A stretch of DNA of 64,000 bases from Agrobacterium tumefaciens. Its GTDB lineage: Bacteria > Pseudomonadota > Alphaproteobacteria > Rhizobiales > Rhizobiaceae. The notes beneath the pieces are model-generated. The model saw nothing but the letters and a program-made list of their open reading frames with translations, searched no databases and was not told the origin of the DNA. Where the stretch lies: the NCBI RefSeq assembly GCF_013318015.2, contig NZ_CP115841.1, positions 1,488,001 to 1,552,000 of the forward strand. Reading direction: 5' to 3'. Below, piece by piece: positions 53,447-63,295 of this stretch. How positions within the stretch are numbered: the first letter of the stretch is position 1; each line of letters starts with the position of its first letter. A program made the translations under genes and the position numbers.

Positions 53447-54783
53447 CGTCCCCTCTTTCCTCCACGCAACTTCGACTTCTTGATCAGTCCTTCATACTGC
53501 TGCGCGATCAGGTGTCCCTGAATTTGCGCAACCGTGTCCAGAGTTACACTGACAACGATCAAAAGCGAAGTACCACCAAGGGCTAATGGAATGCCCGTAC
53601 GTGCGATAAGTGTCTCAGGAAGGATACACACGAAGACAAGATAAACAGCGCCGACAACCGTGATACGGGTCAGAACGTAATCGATGTACTCCGCGGTGCG
53701 CTCGCCCGGACGAATGCCCGGAATAAAGCCGCCATGCTTCTTGAGGTTATCGGCCGTGTCCTTCGGATTGAAGACGATAGCCGTGTAGAAAAATGCAAAG
53801 AACGCGATGAGCAGGCCGTAGAGCGCCATGAACAGCGGCTGTCCATGCTGCAACGACGCGATGATCGAGGTTGCCCAGCCCGGCAGGTTGGTGTTTCCGG
53901 CAAAACCGGCAGCCGTCGCAGGCAGAAGCAGCAGCGAGGATGCGAAGATCGCGGGAATAACGCCAGCCGTGTTGAGCTTCAGCGGCAGATGCGAGGTATC
54001 GCCCTGGAACATCCGGTTGCCGACCTGGCGTTTCGGATATTGTATCAGCAGACGGCGCTGGGCGCGCTCCACGAAAACGATCAGCGCGATGACGCCGATT
54101 GCCACGATAACGACCATGAGGATGAGCGTCGTCGACAGCGCACCGGTGCGGCCGAGTTCCAGCGTGCCGGCAAGCGCCTTGGGCAGACCTGCGGCAATAC
54201 CGGCAAAGATGATGAGCGAAATACCGTTGCCGATGCCGCGCGAGGTAATCTGTTCGCCAAGCCACATCAGGAACATCGTGCCGCCGAGCAGCGTGATGAC
54301 GGTGGAAATACGGAAGAACAGGCCAGGATCGACCACGAGGCCGTTGCCACTCTCAAGGCCGACAGCGATGCCGTAGGCCTGCAGGGTGCCAAGCAGTACC
54401 GTGCCGTAGCGCGTGTACTGGTTGATGATCTTGCGTCCGGCTTCGCCTTCCTTCTTCAACGCTTCGAGCGAAGGCACGACCGAGGTCATGAGCTGCACGA
54501 TGATCGAAGCGGAGATGTAAGGCATGATGCCGAGGGCGAAGATCGCCATACGCTCGACTGCGCCACCCGCAAACATGTTGAAAAGACCGAGAATACCGTT
54601 GGCCTGGCCACGGAAGGCCTGCGCATAGGCTTCTGGGTTCAGACCCGGAAGCGGAATGTGGGTACCAAGACGGTAGACGAGAAGTGCGGCAAGAGTAAAC
54701 CAGAGACGCTTTTTCAGATCCTCCGCCTTAGCGAAGGTCGAAAAATTCAGGTTCGAAGCCAGTTGTTCCGCTGCTGAAGCCAT
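53443..54783 (-). CDS. secY: Preprotein translocase subunit SecY
   Basis: SecY is the pore of the general secretion channel. The 446-residue protein has ten predicted helices. The N-terminal [23 protein letters not shown], the plug region after [14 protein letters not shown], and the conserved cytoplasmic loop GERTAEYID before helix 9 are visible. The C-terminal loop with [11 protein letters not shown] is basic. It is in the spc operon, overlapping adk. A 333-nt spacer separates it from rplO, longer than usual. Confidence 0.99.
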   Translation of the reverse strand: MASAAEQLASNLNFSTFAKAEDLKKRLWFTLAALLVYRLGTHIPLPGLNPEAYAQAFRGQANGILGLFNMFAGGAVERMAIFALGIMPYISASIIVQLMTSVVPSLEALKKEGEAGRKIINQYTRYGTVLLGTLQAYGIAVGLESGNGLVVDPGLFFRISTVITLLGGTMFLMWLGEQITSRGIGNGISLIIFAGIAAGLPKALAGTLELGRTGALSTTLILMVVIVAIGVIALIVFVERAQRRLLIQYPKRQVGNRMFQGDTSHLPLKLNTAGVIPAIFASSLLLLPATAAGFAGNTNLPGWATSIIASLQHGQPLFMALYGLLIAFFAFFYTAIVFNPKDTADNLKKHGGFIPGIRPGERTAEYIDYVLTRITVVGAVYLVFVCILPETLIARTGIPLALGGTSLLIVVSVTLDTVAQIQGHLIAQQYEGLIKKSKLRGGKRGR

Positions 54784-55116
54784 AAATTTCTCCGAATGAC
54801 CCTTGCCGGCCAGCGAAACCGGCCAATGCGGAAAGGTCTAAAAATACCGGTTCAAAAACGGGCTTCGGACGAACACGGCGTTGCGCCGCCATCATGCCTC
54901 ACCCTGTTTTTTTATGTCCTATCCCCTCCCTCAAGGAAGTTCAAGAACTGTGAGGCTCTCCCTGCGGCACTTTATGCCGCATGTGGCGCGCATAACAGCT
55001 GCACCGCGAAGAGTTTGCCATGATGCCACAATAAATCGATTTAAATCGAGAGCACCATAAGCCAGGGAGCGCAAACGCCCGGAGCGACTATGCCCCGGGC
55101 GTCTGAAGTCTATATA
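54784..55116 (-). promoter_or_regulatory. rplO-secY spacer with palindrome and hairpins
   Basis: This 333-bp interval has no gene. It contains a GC hairpin just after rplO (ACGCCCGG 55075-55082 with CCGGGCGT 55095-55102), a 14-bp perfect palindrome TCGATTTAAATCGA (55036-55049) and a 7-bp hairpin (54963-54969 with 54975-54981). The first may be a partial terminator. The AT-rich palindrome suggests an operator, so secY-adk may have its own regulated promoter here. Confidence 0.45.
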
Positions 55117-55596
55117 TTACTCGGAAGCTTCAGCTGCAACTGCGAGAAGCTTGATAGAGCTGCCGGCCTTCTCAATCTTTTCGAGTGCAGGCTTGGAAGC
55201 GCCGGCAACTTCAAAAGCAACCTTGCTCGTCAGTTCGCCGTCAGCGAGAATGCGAACGCCGTCCTTGGTGCGACGGATAACGCCAGCAGCCTTGAGAGCA
55301 GCAGCATCGATCGTTGCGGAAGCGTCGAGCTTCTTGGCGTCGATGGCGGTCTGAATGCGGCCGAGCGATACAACAGCAAATTCGGAAGCGAAAATGTTGT
55401 TGAAACCGCGCTTCGGAAGACGACGGTAGATTGGCATCTGACCGCCTTCAAAACCGTTGATGGCGACGCCCGAACGAGCCTTCTGACCCTTCACACCGCG
55501 ACCACCGGTCTTGCCCTTGCCGGAACCGATACCGCGACCTACGCGGATACGGTCCTTGGTGGAGCCTTCGTTGTCTCTGATTTCATTGAGTTTCAT
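55117..55596 (-). CDS. rplO: 50S ribosomal protein L15
   Basis: L15 stabilises the 23S rRNA core late in assembly. The 159-residue protein has the family start [12 protein letters not shown], the basic glycine-rich arm [17 protein letters not shown], and [17 protein letters not shown]. It is between rpmD (16 nt upstream) and secY. Identification is secure. Confidence 0.98.
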   Translation of the reverse strand: MKLNEIRDNEGSTKDRIRVGRGIGSGKGKTGGRGVKGQKARSGVAINGFEGGQMPIYRRLPKRGFNNIFASEFAVVSLGRIQTAIDAKKLDASATIDAAALKAAGVIRRTKDGVRILADGELTSKVAFEVAGASKPALEKIEKAGSSIKLLAVAAEASE

Positions 55597-55612
55597 GATA
55601 GGTTACTCCGTC

Positions 55613-55819
55613 TCACTTCTCGTCAACGACGCGAACGAGATGCTGGACCGCACGGATCATGCCGCGAACCGCAGGAGTATCTTCCAGGGTGCGCTGACGG
55701 TGCATCTTGTTGAGACCCAGACCGACCAGCGTCTGACGCTGGATTGCCGGGCGGCGGATAGGGCTGCCGATCTGTTCGACCGTAACAGTCTTTTTGGCTT
55801 CAGTAGTCTTCTTGGCCAT
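55613..55819 (-). CDS. rpmD: 50S ribosomal protein L30
   Basis: A 68-residue L30 with the ferredoxin-like core: [20 protein letters not shown], and [18 protein letters not shown], cut here to family landmarks. L30 binds 5S/23S rRNA at the large-subunit surface. It lies 11 nt after rpsE and 16 nt before rplO in the usual spc order. The first ten residues are Lys/Thr-rich, a common alphaproteobacterial extension. Confidence 0.97.
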   Translation of the reverse strand: MAKKTTEAKKTVTVEQIGSPIRRPAIQRQTLVGLGLNKMHRQRTLEDTPAVRGMIRAVQHLVRVVDEK

Positions 55820-55830
55820 GATCCAGCTCC

Positions 55831-56400
55831 TTATTCTTCAGAAGCGTTGCCGGAAGCGGCACGACGAGACTGAAGGGTCGCATACTTGAGACCACGCTGT
55901 GCAGCGATGTCCTTAGGATGAACCTGATGCTTCAGAGCGTCGAACGTTGCGCGAACCATGTTGTACGGGTTCGAAGAACCGGTCGACTTGGCAACAACGT
56001 CATGAACGCCCAGCGTTTCGAAAACAGCGCGCATCGGACCACCGGCGATGATACCGGTACCGGCCTTGGCCGAACGCAGCAGAACCTTGCCTGCGCCGTG
56101 ACGGCCATTGACGTCGTGATGCAGCGTGCGGCCATCGCGCAGCGGAACGAAGATCAGATCGCGCTTTGCGCTCTCGGTTGCCTTACGGATGGCTTCCGGA
56201 ACTTCGCGAGCCTTGCCGTGACCGAAGCCAACGCGGCCCTTCTGGTCGCCGACGACGACGAGAGCGGCGAAGCCAAAGCGACGGCCACCCTTAACAACCT
56301 TTGCAACGCGGTTGATCGCGACCAGCTTGTCGACGAATTCGCTATCGCGTTCTTCACGGTTCTGGCGGTCGTCGCGAGAACCTCTTTTTTCCTGTGCCAT
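55831..56400 (-). CDS. rpsE: 30S ribosomal protein S5
   Basis: S5 contributes to translational accuracy and the mRNA entry helicase site. The 189-residue protein has the S5 double-strand RNA-binding domain ([20 protein letters not shown]) and the C-terminal domain with [19 protein letters not shown] and [18 protein letters not shown] 56400 gives the usual [11 protein letters not shown] start; in-frame codons up to 56601 cover the structured spacer and are not S5-like. It is followed by rpmD. Confidence 0.98.
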   Translation of the reverse strand: MAQEKRGSRDDRQNREERDSEFVDKLVAINRVAKVVKGGRRFGFAALVVVGDQKGRVGFGHGKAREVPEAIRKATESAKRDLIFVPLRDGRTLHHDVNGRHGAGKVLLRSAKAGTGIIAGGPMRAVFETLGVHDVVAKSTGSSNPYNMVRATFDALKHQVHPKDIAAQRGLKYATLQSRRAASGNASEE

Positions 56401-56447
56401 TGTCCTTGTCCTTTTTCTTTTACGGGTGGAACGGCAAACGAAAAGAC

Positions 56448-56612
56448 CACCGGGCTCGATGAAGAGACCCGCATGGCCCGGTGAAATTCCGCCCGGATCG
56501 TTGTCAGGGCGGAAACTGCAGCGCCGCGTGTCGAAACCGACACGCAAAGGACGCTGCAGGATCTTGAGTGGTGCATGACCCTTTCTCTCGATTGCGAACA
56601 ATCGAAAGGGTC
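56448..56612 (-). other. Chain of four perfect hairpins in the rplR-rpsE spacer
   Basis: The 218-nt spacer is almost fully self-complementary. In mRNA order (minus strand) the stems are: 56577-56585/56604-56612 with inner 56590-56594/56599-56603 and a UUCG loop; 56516-56523/56552-56559 enclosing 56526-56533/56538-56545; 56487-56494/56507-56514; and 56448-56455/56476-56483. All outer arms are 8-9 bp without mismatch. The first starts 7 nt after the rplR stop and has no T-run. It suggests a processing, regulatory or repeat-derived element. Confidence 0.7.
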
Positions 56613-56618
56613 AAGCAC

Positions 56619-56981
56619 TCAGAAGTTCAGACCGCCTTCGCGGGCAGCTTCTGCCACAGCCTTGATACGGCCGTGATAGATGAATGCGCCACGGTCGAAT
56701 ACGACATCCTTGACGCCAGCCTTGACGCCACGCTCTGCAACCAGCTTGCCTACGACAGCTGCTGCTGCAACGTCGGCGCCGGTCTTGAGCGAGCCGCGCA
56801 GATCGGCTTCGAGCGTGGAGGCAGACGCAAGCGTCTTGCCAGCAACGTCATCGATGATCTGAGCGTAGATGTTCTTCGACGAGCGATGAACCGACAGGCG
56901 CGGGCGGCCATTGGCAACCGCCTTGATCTGGCGGCGCACACGGCTCGCGCGACGTGCAAGTGCTTCTTTCCTGCTAGCCAT
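56619..56981 (-). CDS. rplR: 50S ribosomal protein L18
   Basis: L18 binds 5S rRNA and helps dock it to the 50S central protuberance. The 120-residue protein starts with the basic [17 protein letters not shown] and contains [20 protein letters not shown] and [23 protein letters not shown] cut to the FDRGxxxYHGR motif. It follows rplF after 12 nt and precedes rpsE after a long structured spacer. Confidence 0.98.
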   Translation of the reverse strand: MASRKEALARRASRVRRQIKAVANGRPRLSVHRSSKNIYAQIIDDVAGKTLASASTLEADLRGSLKTGADVAAAAVVGKLVAERGVKAGVKDVVFDRGAFIYHGRIKAVAEAAREGGLNF

Positions 56982-56993
56982 TTCGCGTGATCC

Positions 56994-57527
56994 TTACTTC
57001 TTCTTGCCTTCTTTGCGGACGATACGCTCTTCAGCGTACTTCACGCCCTTACCCTTGTAGGGCTCGGGACCACGGTATTCACGGATTTCCGCGGCAACCT
57101 GGCCAACCTGCTGCTTGTTGATGCCGGAAACGATGATTTCCGTCGGCTTCGGAACGGCAATGGTGATGCCGACCGGAGGCTCGTAAACTACATCGTGGCT
57201 GAAACCGAGAGCCAGCTGCAGGTTCTTGCCCTGCAGGGCGGCACGGTAACCGACGCCGTTGATTTCGAGCTTGCGTTCGTAGCCGTCCTTAACACCCTTG
57301 AAGATGTTCTCGATCATCGTGCGGGACATGCCCCACTTCGAACGAGCTTCCTTGGTGTTGTTGGCCGGCGTTACGGAAACGCCATTATCTTCGAGTTTCA
57401 GCTGGATGTCGTCATTAGCGACGAAAAACAGTTCACCCTTCGGGCCCTTAGCAGTGACCTTCTGGCCGTCGACATTGGCCGTAACACCTGCTGGAACCTG
57501 AACGGGCTTTTTACCGATACGAGACAT
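56994..57527 (-). CDS. rplF: 50S ribosomal protein L6
   Basis: L6 lies near the sarcin-ricin loop and GTPase centre. The 177-residue protein shows both L6 repeats: [15 protein letters not shown] and KGPKGEL, then the C-terminal signature [18 protein letters not shown] with RKEGKKK at the end. It sits between rpsH (43 nt upstream) and rplR, the standard spc order. Confidence 0.98.
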   Translation of the reverse strand: MSRIGKKPVQVPAGVTANVDGQKVTAKGPKGELFFVANDDIQLKLEDNGVSVTPANNTKEARSKWGMSRTMIENIFKGVKDGYERKLEINGVGYRAALQGKNLQLALGFSHDVVYEPPVGITIAVPKPTEIIVSGINKQQVGQVAAEIREYRGPEPYKGKGVKYAEERIVRKEGKKK

Positions 57528-57570
57528 TGTTCAATCCTGTCTGTTCGTTATGGAGATCCGTGCTCGGGTC

Positions 57571-57969
57571 TTAGAAGACCGAGCAAAGAACCTCGCCACC
57601 AACGTTCTGTTCGCGAGCTTGGTGATCGGCCATCACGCCCTTCGGGGTCGAAAGGATGGTGATGCCGAGGCCGTTCGCGACCTGCGGAATGGACTTAACC
57701 GAGACATAAACTCGGCGGCCCGGCTTGGAAACGCGGCCGATCTCACGGATCACGGACGCGCCTTCGTAGTACTTCAGTTCGATCGTGAATTCGGCCTTGC
57801 CGTTTTCGAAATCGACCTTGGAATAACCGCGAATGTAGCCTTCAGCCTGCAGCACGTCGAGAACGCGTGCGCGGAGGCTGGAAGCAGGCGTGCTTACCGA
57901 AGACTTACGGCGAGCAGCACCATTGCGGATGCGGGTGAGCATATCACCCAAAGGATCAGTCATGGTCAT
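57571..57969 (-). CDS. rpsH: 30S ribosomal protein S8
   Basis: S8 binds helix 21 of 16S rRNA and in E. coli represses the spc operon by binding the rplE region. The 132-residue protein starts [17 protein letters not shown] and ends with the S8 signature region [20 protein letters not shown]. rpsN precedes it by 12 nt. Whether S8 autoregulation operates here cannot be judged from sequence alone. Confidence 0.98.
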   Translation of the reverse strand: MTMTDPLGDMLTRIRNGAARRKSSVSTPASSLRARVLDVLQAEGYIRGYSKVDFENGKAEFTIELKYYEGASVIREIGRVSKPGRRVYVSVKSIPQVANGLGITILSTPKGVMADHQAREQNVGGEVLCSVF

Positions 57970-57981
57970 GTGCCCGTCTCC

Positions 57982-58287
57982 TTACCAGCTCGACTTGACA
58001 ATGCCCGGCACCTTGCCGGAATTGCCCAGCTCACGAAGCGCGATACGCGACATCTTGAGTTTGCGATAGAACGCGCGCGGACGGCCCGTTACTTCGCAGC
58101 GGTTGCGGATACGCGTCTTCGAGCCGTCACGCGGCAGCGAAGCGAGCTTCAGAGTGGCCTTGAACCGGTCTTCGATCGGAAGGGACTGGTTCATCACGAT
58201 CGCCTTCAGTGCAGCCCGCTTGGTGGCCTGCTGGGCGACCGACTTGCGGCGGCGCTTGTTCTTTTCAACTGCGCTTGTTTTCGCCAT
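57982..58287 (-). CDS. rpsN: 30S ribosomal protein S14 (zinc-independent)
   Basis: S14 is a 30S head protein. This 101-residue form is the long, zinc-free version: the CxxC pairs of the short S14 are missing and only one Cys ([17 protein letters not shown]) is seen. The N-terminus [17 protein letters not shown] is family-typical, and the end [17 protein letters not shown] is the classical S14 C-terminus. It lies between rplE and rpsH. Confidence 0.98.
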   Translation of the reverse strand: MAKTSAVEKNKRRRKSVAQQATKRAALKAIVMNQSLPIEDRFKATLKLASLPRDGSKTRIRNRCEVTGRPRAFYRKLKMSRIALRELGNSGKVPGIVKSSW

Positions 58288-58320
58288 ATCGGAGTTCCTT
58301 TTCTACGCTCGTCGTTACGG

Positions 58321-58875
58321 TTAGTGACGGAACGGGAAGTTGAACTCTGTAAGCAGAGCCCGTGCTTCGTCGTCCGACGTCGCCGTCGTGCAAACGATGA
58401 TGTCCATGCCCCACATCTGATCAACCTTATCGTAGTTGATCTCAGGGAACACAATGTGTTCCTTGATGCCCATGGCGAAGTTGCCACGGCCGTCAAAGCT
58501 CTTCGGGTTCAGACCCCGGAAGTCGCGAACGCGCGGCAGCGCGATGTTGATCAGGCGATCAAGGAATTCATACATGCGGGCGCCACGAAGGGTAACCTTC
58601 GCGCCGATCGGCATGCCTTCGCGAACCTTGAAACCAGCGATCGAGTTGCGAGCGCGGGTAACAACCGGCTTCTGGCCGGCAATCGCAGCCAGGTCACCGG
58701 CAGCAATGGTTGGCTTCTTGGAGTCGGCAGTTGCCTCGCCAACACCCATGTTGATCACGATCTTTTCAAGCTTCGGGATCATCATCACGTTGGCGTAGGA
58801 GAACTTCTCCTGCATGGCGCCACGGATACGGGAAACGTACTCCGTCTTGAGACGCGGCTCGTACTTATCAGCCAT
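58321..58875 (-). CDS. rplE: 50S ribosomal protein L5
   Basis: L5 links 5S rRNA to the 50S and contacts P-site tRNA. The 184-residue protein has the family core [36 protein letters not shown] and [21 protein letters not shown] trimmed to its landmarks. It overlaps rplX by 8 nt, indicating coupled translation, and is followed by rpsN after 33 nt. Confidence 0.98.
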   Translation of the reverse strand: MADKYEPRLKTEYVSRIRGAMQEKFSYANVMMIPKLEKIVINMGVGEATADSKKPTIAAGDLAAIAGQKPVVTRARNSIAGFKVREGMPIGAKVTLRGARMYEFLDRLINIALPRVRDFRGLNPKSFDGRGNFAMGIKEHIVFPEINYDKVDQMWGMDIIVCTTATSDDEARALLTEFNFPFRH

Positions 58876-59176
58876 CGATCACTTCTCCCGAACGCTTGGC
58901 CACGCGGACCTTCTTGCCGTCTACAACAGTAAAGCCAACGCGGGTCGGCTTGCCATCCTTATCGACGATGGCAATGTTGGAGATGTGCAAGGACGCTTCC
59001 TTGTTGATGATGCCAGCTTCCTGAGCCTGGGTCTGGCGCTGGTGACGCTTCACCATGTTAACGCCACGCACAACGGCCCGATCTTCCTTCGGCAAAACCT
59101 GGATTACTTCGCCGGTACGGCCCTTGTCCTTACCGGTCAATACGACAACGTTGTCGCCTTTACGAATTTTCTGCAT
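58868..59176 (-). CDS. rplX: 50S ribosomal protein L24
   Basis: L24 is an assembly initiator that binds the 5' end of 23S rRNA near the exit tunnel. The 102-residue protein shows the KOW motif at the N-terminus ([20 protein letters not shown]) and [13 protein letters not shown]. Its 3' end overlaps rplE by 8 nt, and it follows rplN after 12 nt. Confidence 0.98.
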   Translation of the reverse strand: MQKIRKGDNVVVLTGKDKGRTGEVIQVLPKEDRAVVRGVNMVKRHQRQTQAQEAGIINKEASLHISNIAIVDKDGKPTRVGFTVVDGKKVRVAKRSGEVIDG

Positions 59177-59188
59177 CGCATACGCTCC

Positions 59189-59557
59189 TTACAGTACTTC
59201 CGGAGCCAGCGAGATGATCTTCATGTGGTTCTTGGCGCGAAGTTCGCGCGGAACCGGTCCGAAGATACGGGTGCCGATGGGCTCTTTCTTGTTGTCGATA
59301 AGAACGGCTGCGTTGTTATCGAAACGGATGACGCTGCCGTCAGCGCGACGGATGTCCTTGGCGGTGCGAACGACAACCGCCTTCATCACATCGCCCTTCT
59401 TGACGCGGCCGCGCGGAATAGCTTCCTTGATGGAAACGACAATAATGTCGCCAACAGAAGCATATTTGCGCTTCGAGCCGCCCAGCACCTTGATGCACAT
59501 GACACGACGTGCGCCGGAATTATCCGCCACGTCGAGGTTTGTTTGCATCTGAATCAT
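59189..59557 (-). CDS. rplN: 50S ribosomal protein L14
   Basis: L14 contributes to intersubunit bridges and binds silencing factor RsfS. The 122-residue protein has [19 protein letters not shown] and the family signature [20 protein letters not shown] followed by FGPVPRELR. It is the first gene of the spc operon: a 234-nt spacer with a terminator-like hairpin separates it from rpsQ. Confidence 0.98.
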   Translation of the reverse strand: MIQMQTNLDVADNSGARRVMCIKVLGGSKRKYASVGDIIVVSIKEAIPRGRVKKGDVMKAVVVRTAKDIRRADGSVIRFDNNAAVLIDNKKEPIGTRIFGPVPRELRAKNHMKIISLAPEVL

Positions 59558-59703
59558 GTCAGGTCGCCTTCTTGTTGTTACCGGAACGGTTGGACAAACT
59601 CTCCCGAGTGAGCCCCCTGCCCCAGCTTATGAATGTCTCTTTTTTTGCGCGGAAATGTCGTGACAGGGTGGTTTCCCGAAGGACCTTCCGTGCGCATCAA
59701 AGC

Positions 59704-59728
59704 AAAAGACGCTCGATTCACGAGCGTC
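59704..59728 (-). terminator. Terminator-like hairpin between rpsQ and rplN
   Basis: GACGCTCG (59708-59715) and CGAGCGTC (59721-59728) form an 8-bp perfect stem with a 5-nt loop. On the minus strand TTTTGCTTT follows. It lies 64 nt after rpsQ and marks the S10/spc operon border. The rest of the 234-nt spacer (59558-59791) shows no gene; the spc promoter is expected there but not clearly seen. Confidence 0.7.
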
Positions 59729-59791
59729 CTTGCGGTGCTTCATACAGTATTTCGCGCCAAGTACAAGAGACCTGGCGCGATTCTGATGAAA

Positions 59792-60028
59792 TTAAGCCTG
59801 GGCGGAAACGACCGTCCAGCGCTTGTCCTTGGAGATCGGTGCGCATTCCTCGATGGAAACGACATCGCCGACCTTATACTGATTGTTTTCGTCGTGTGCC
59901 TTGTACTTCTTCGAACGGCGAACGGTCTTCTGGAGCAGCGGGTGAGCAAATCGGCGCTCAACCCGGACTACAACAGTCTTCTCGTTCTTGTCGGACACTA
60001 CGACGCCCTGCAGAATGCGTTTCGGCAT
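59792..60028 (-). CDS. rpsQ: 30S ribosomal protein S17
   Basis: S17 is an early-binding OB-fold protein of the 30S body. The 78-residue protein begins [20 protein letters not shown], contains the S17 signature [19 protein letters not shown] and ends with the normal VVSAQA. It is the last gene of the S10 operon, 11 nt after rpmC. Confidence 0.98.
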   Translation of the reverse strand: MPKRILQGVVVSDKNEKTVVVRVERRFAHPLLQKTVRRSKKYKAHDENNQYKVGDVVSIEECAPISKDKRWTVVSAQA

Positions 60029-60039
60029 ATTATTTTTCC

Positions 60040-60240
60040 TTAGGCCTTGGCTTCTGCCGCCTTCTGGCGGGCAATGGTTTTAACGCGGGCGATGTCCTTG
60101 CGGACTTCGTTGATGCGCGAGGACTTCTCCAGCTGGCCAGTCGCCTTCTGGAAGCGCAGGTTGAACTGCTCCTTCTTCAGATCGGCGAGCTTGTCCTTGA
60201 GCTGGTCGGCGCTGAGGCCGCGAACTTCATCGGCTTTCAT
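60040..60240 (-). CDS. rpmC: 50S ribosomal protein L29
   Basis: L29 lies at the tunnel exit and helps recruit trigger factor and SRP. The 66-residue helical protein has [20 protein letters not shown] and the signature [15 protein letters not shown], then [11 protein letters not shown]. It is flanked by rplP and rpsQ with 11-12 nt spacers. Confidence 0.98.
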   Translation of the reverse strand: MKADEVRGLSADQLKDKLADLKKEQFNLRFQKATGQLEKSSRINEVRKDIARVKTIARQKAAEAKA

Positions 60241-60252
60241 GTGCCTTGCTCC

Positions 60253-60666
60253 TTACTCTGCGATGCGCTGTACGAAGCGCGTCTTGACCGAGAGCTTGGC
60301 AGCGCCGAGACGAAGCGCCTCGCGGGCGATCTCCTCGGACACACCGTCGATCTCGAACATCATACGACCGGGCTTGACCTTGCATGCCCAGTATTCGACC
60401 GAACCCTTGCCCTTACCCATACGAACTTCGGTCGGCTTTGCCGTTACCGGAACGTCAGGGAATACGCGGATCCACACACGACCTGCGCGCTTCATGTAAC
60501 GCGTGATCGCGCGGCGGGCCGCTTCGATCTCGCGTGCGTTCACGCGGTTCGGTTCCTGCGACTTCAAGCCGAATTCACCGAATGCCAGGTCAAAGCCGCC
60601 CTTGGCGACGCCCTTGATGCGTCCCTTGAACTGCTTGCGGTACTTAGTACGCTTTGGCTGCAACAT
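60253..60666 (-). CDS. rplP: 50S ribosomal protein L16
   Basis: L16 organises the A-site tRNA region of the 50S. The 137-residue protein starts [19 protein letters not shown] and has [20 protein letters not shown] and [19 protein letters not shown], both diagnostic. The gene is 38 nt after rpsC and 12 nt before rpmC. Confidence 0.98.
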   Translation of the reverse strand: MLQPKRTKYRKQFKGRIKGVAKGGFDLAFGEFGLKSQEPNRVNAREIEAARRAITRYMKRAGRVWIRVFPDVPVTAKPTEVRMGKGKGSVEYWACKVKPGRMMFEIDGVSEEIAREALRLGAAKLSVKTRFVQRIAE

Positions 60667-60704
60667 TTTCTTACTTCTCCGAGCTTATCTTTCGCCAGCG
60701 TCAA

Positions 60705-61436
60705 TCAAGCGTTTTCGCGACGACGATCGGGACGATCGCCACGCTCACGGCTTGCAGGGCCCTGAGCATCGCCTTCGAGACCACGACGCTCAGAAGCCAT
60801 CGGATCGTGCTCAAGGATTTCGCCCTTGAAGATCCAGACCTTGATGCCGCAGATGCCGAACGCGGTTTCCGCTTCAGCTGTGCCGTAGTCGATGTCCGCA
60901 CGCAGCGTGTGCAACGGAACGCGTCCTTCGCGGTACCATTCGGTACGAGCGATTTCGGCGCCACCGAGACGGCCACCGCAGGTGATCTTGATGCCTTCGG
61001 CGCCAAGACGCATTGCGGACTGAACCGAACGCTTCATCGCACGGCGGAAAGCCACGCGGCGCTCGAGCTGCTGGGCGATCGACTGAGCGACGAGAGTCGC
61101 GTCGATTTCCGGCTTGCGCACTTCAACGATGTTGAGGTGCGTTTCGGAGTTGGTCATCTCGGAAAGCTTCTTGCGAAGCTTCTCGATGTCCGCGCCCTTC
61201 TTGCCGATGATGAGACCCGGACGAGCCGAATGGATCGTAACGCGGCACTTCTTGTGCGGACGCTCAATGACCACCTTGGCGATACCGGCCTGCTTGAGTT
61301 CCTTGATCAGGTAAGCCCGGATCTTCAGGTCTTCATGCAGCAGCTTGCCGTATTCAGCGGTGTCAGCGTACCAGCGGCTATCCCAGGTACGGTTGATGCC
61401 GAGGCGGAAGCCGATCGGATTGATTTTCTGACCCAT
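60705..61436 (-). CDS. rpsC: 30S ribosomal protein S3
   Basis: S3 forms part of the mRNA entry helicase. The 243-residue protein has [18 protein letters not shown], the KH domain with [18 protein letters not shown] and the C-terminal [21 protein letters not shown]. It ends in a charged alphaproteobacterial tail ([15 protein letters not shown]). Its start codon shares one base with the rplV stop region (1-nt overlap at 61436), implying coupling. Confidence 0.99.
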   Translation of the reverse strand: MGQKINPIGFRLGINRTWDSRWYADTAEYGKLLHEDLKIRAYLIKELKQAGIAKVVIERPHKKCRVTIHSARPGLIIGKKGADIEKLRKKLSEMTNSETHLNIVEVRKPEIDATLVAQSIAQQLERRVAFRRAMKRSVQSAMRLGAEGIKITCGGRLGGAEIARTEWYREGRVPLHTLRADIDYGTAEAETAFGICGIKVWIFKGEILEHDPMASERRGLEGDAQGPASRERGDRPDRRRENA

Positions 61437-61825
61437 TATGCGGCCTCCCCTTTTTCCTCAACTTCACGAACAACGATCGTGAGGTGAGAGAACGGCTTTT
61501 CAATGCGGGATGCACGACCACGGCCACGAGCGTGGAAACGCTTCATGGTGATGGACTTGCCAACATAGGCCTCGGCGACGACGAGAGCGTCGACGTCGAG
61601 GTCATGGTTGTTTTCCGCATTGGCAATCGCAGATTCGAGCGTCTTCTTGACGGTCCCTGCGATGCGCTTGCGGGAGAATTCGAGCTCGGCGAGAGCGCGA
61701 TCAACCTTCTTGCCACGGATAAGAGCGGCAACCAGGTTCAGTTTCTGGGGGCTGACGCGGAGCGTACGGGCAATGGCCTGAGCCTCATTGTCCTTCAGCC
61801 GGCGTTCGGTCTTAGCCTTCGCCAT
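61436..61825 (-). CDS. rplV: 50S ribosomal protein L22
   Basis: L22 lines the peptide exit tunnel; its loop is a macrolide-resistance site. The 129-residue protein contains [20 protein letters not shown], the tunnel-loop region and the final signature [19 protein letters not shown]. It is 2 nt after rpsS and touches rpsC. Confidence 0.98.
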   Translation of the reverse strand: MAKAKTERRLKDNEAQAIARTLRVSPQKLNLVAALIRGKKVDRALAELEFSRKRIAGTVKKTLESAIANAENNHDLDVDALVVAEAYVGKSITMKRFHARGRGRASRIEKPFSHLTIVVREVEEKGEAA

Positions 61826-61827
61826 GA

Positions 61828-62106
61828 TTACTTCCTCTTTGCCTTCTTGTCCGCGCCGTGACCGTAATAGGTACGGGTCGGAGAGAATTCACCGAACTTG
61901 TGTCCGACCATGTCTTCATTGACAGAGACGGGCACATGCTTGCTGCCGTTGTAGACGCCAAACGTCAATCCGACGAACTGCGGCAGGATCGTGGAGCGAC
62001 GGCTCCAGATCTTGATTACTTCATTGCGTCCGCTTTCGCGCACCTTCTCAGCCTTAGTGAGAAGATAGCCGTCAACAAACGGACCTTTCCAAACTGAACG
62101 AGCCAC
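61828..62106 (-). CDS. rpsS: 30S ribosomal protein S19
   Basis: S19 is in the 30S head with S13. The 92-residue protein starts [16 protein letters not shown] and has [20 protein letters not shown] and [20 protein letters not shown], with [15 protein letters not shown] at the end. It is placed between rplB (15 nt upstream) and rplV. Confidence 0.99.
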   Translation of the reverse strand: MARSVWKGPFVDGYLLTKAEKVRESGRNEVIKIWSRRSTILPQFVGLTFGVYNGSKHVPVSVNEDMVGHKFGEFSPTRTYYGHGADKKAKRK

Positions 62107-62121
62107 TTGAGACTTCTCCTC

Positions 62122-62958
62122 TTACTTCTTGCGCTGATGGCGCGAACGCATGATGAACTTGTCGGTCGACTTGTTCGAACGGGTGCGCTTGCCCTTCGTG
62201 GGTTTACCCCACGGAGTAACCGGGTGACGACCACCCGACGTGCGACCTTCACCACCACCGTGCGGGTGGTCGACCGGGTTCATGACGACGCCGCGAACGT
62301 GCGGACGCTTGCCACGCCAACGCGAACGACCGGCCTTGCCGTCGTTGGTGTTGCCGTGATCGGAGTTCGAAACTGCGCCAATCGATGCGAGGCAGGAGCC
62401 GTGCACCAGACGCTGTTCGCCCGAGTTGAGACGCAGGATAGCCATACCGGCATCGCGGCCGACGAGCTGGACGTACGTACCGGCGGAGCGGGCAATCTGA
62501 CCGCCTTTACCTGGCTTCATCTCGACGTTGTGGATGATCGAACCGACCGGAATGTACTGAAGCGGCATGGTGTTGCCGGGCTTCACGTCCACTGCCTTGT
62601 CGGAGGCGATCACCTTGTCACCGGCAGCGAGACGCTGTGGCGCGAGAATGTAAGCCTGTTCGCCGTCGGTATACGTAACCAGCGCGATGAACGCGGTGCG
62701 GTTGGGGTCGTATTCCAAACGTTCAACGGTGCCTTCAACGTCGAACTTGCGACGCTTGAAGTCCACCAGACGGTAGGTCCGCTTGTGACCACCACCCTGG
62801 AACCGGACGGTGATCCGGCCCTGGTTGTTGCGGCCACCCTTGGAGCTGAGGCCCTGGGTGAGAGCCTTTACCGGCTTGCCCTTGTAGAGCGAAGCGCGGT
62901 CCACGATAACCAGCTGACGCTGGCTTGGCGTGGTCGGATTGAAACTTTTCAATGCCAT
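62122..62958 (-). CDS. rplB: 50S ribosomal protein L2
   Basis: L2 is essential for subunit joining and peptidyl transfer. The 278-residue protein starts [17 protein letters not shown]. It contains [15 protein letters not shown] and the C-terminal [17 protein letters not shown], which includes the critical His of L2. It is 43 nt after rplW and 15 nt before rpsS in the S10 operon. Confidence 0.99.
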   Translation of the reverse strand: MALKSFNPTTPSQRQLVIVDRASLYKGKPVKALTQGLSSKGGRNNQGRITVRFQGGGHKRTYRLVDFKRRKFDVEGTVERLEYDPNRTAFIALVTYTDGEQAYILAPQRLAAGDKVIASDKAVDVKPGNTMPLQYIPVGSIIHNVEMKPGKGGQIARSAGTYVQLVGRDAGMAILRLNSGEQRLVHGSCLASIGAVSNSDHGNTNDGKAGRSRWRGKRPHVRGVVMNPVDHPHGGGEGRTSGGRHPVTPWGKPTKGKRTRSNKSTDKFIMRSRHQRKK

Positions 62959-63001
62959 ATTCTTGTTCCCTTTTGGGTCTTTGCCCGCTTGGGCCTAACC
63001 T

Positions 63002-63295
63002 TTAGAGTCCGGTGGACACGTCGATGGATTGACCTTCGGCGAGCGTAACGACGGCTTTCTTGACGTCTTTCAGCTTACCGGCGAACCCACGGAAACGACG
63101 GGTCTTACCCTTGCGGATAAGCGTGTTCACAGCCGTGACTTTGACGCCGAAGAGAGCTTCCACGGCAGCCTTGATTTCAGGCTTGGAAGCGCTTTTGGCG
63201 ACGTTGAATACGACCTGGTTCTGTTCGGATACCAGCGTCGACTTTTCCGTGATCGAAGGAGATACGATCACATCGTAGTGGCGAAGATCCGTCAT
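63002..63295 (-). CDS. rplW: 50S ribosomal protein L23
   Basis: L23 at the tunnel exit is the main docking site for trigger factor and SRP. The 97-residue protein has [40 protein letters not shown] and the family end [19 protein letters not shown] with the Arg/Lys loop. It overlaps rplD by 4 nt (ATGA). Confidence 0.98.
   Translation of the reverse strand: MTDLRHYDVIVSPSITEKSTLVSEQNQVVFNVAKSASKPEIKAAVEALFGVKVTAVNTLIRKGKTRRFRGFAGKLKDVKKAVVTLAEGQSIDVSTGL

Noticed and set aside
56401..56601. N-terminal extension of S5
   Set aside because: In-frame codons exist up to 56601, but they cover the hairpin spacer and do not resemble S5; the family start is at 56400.
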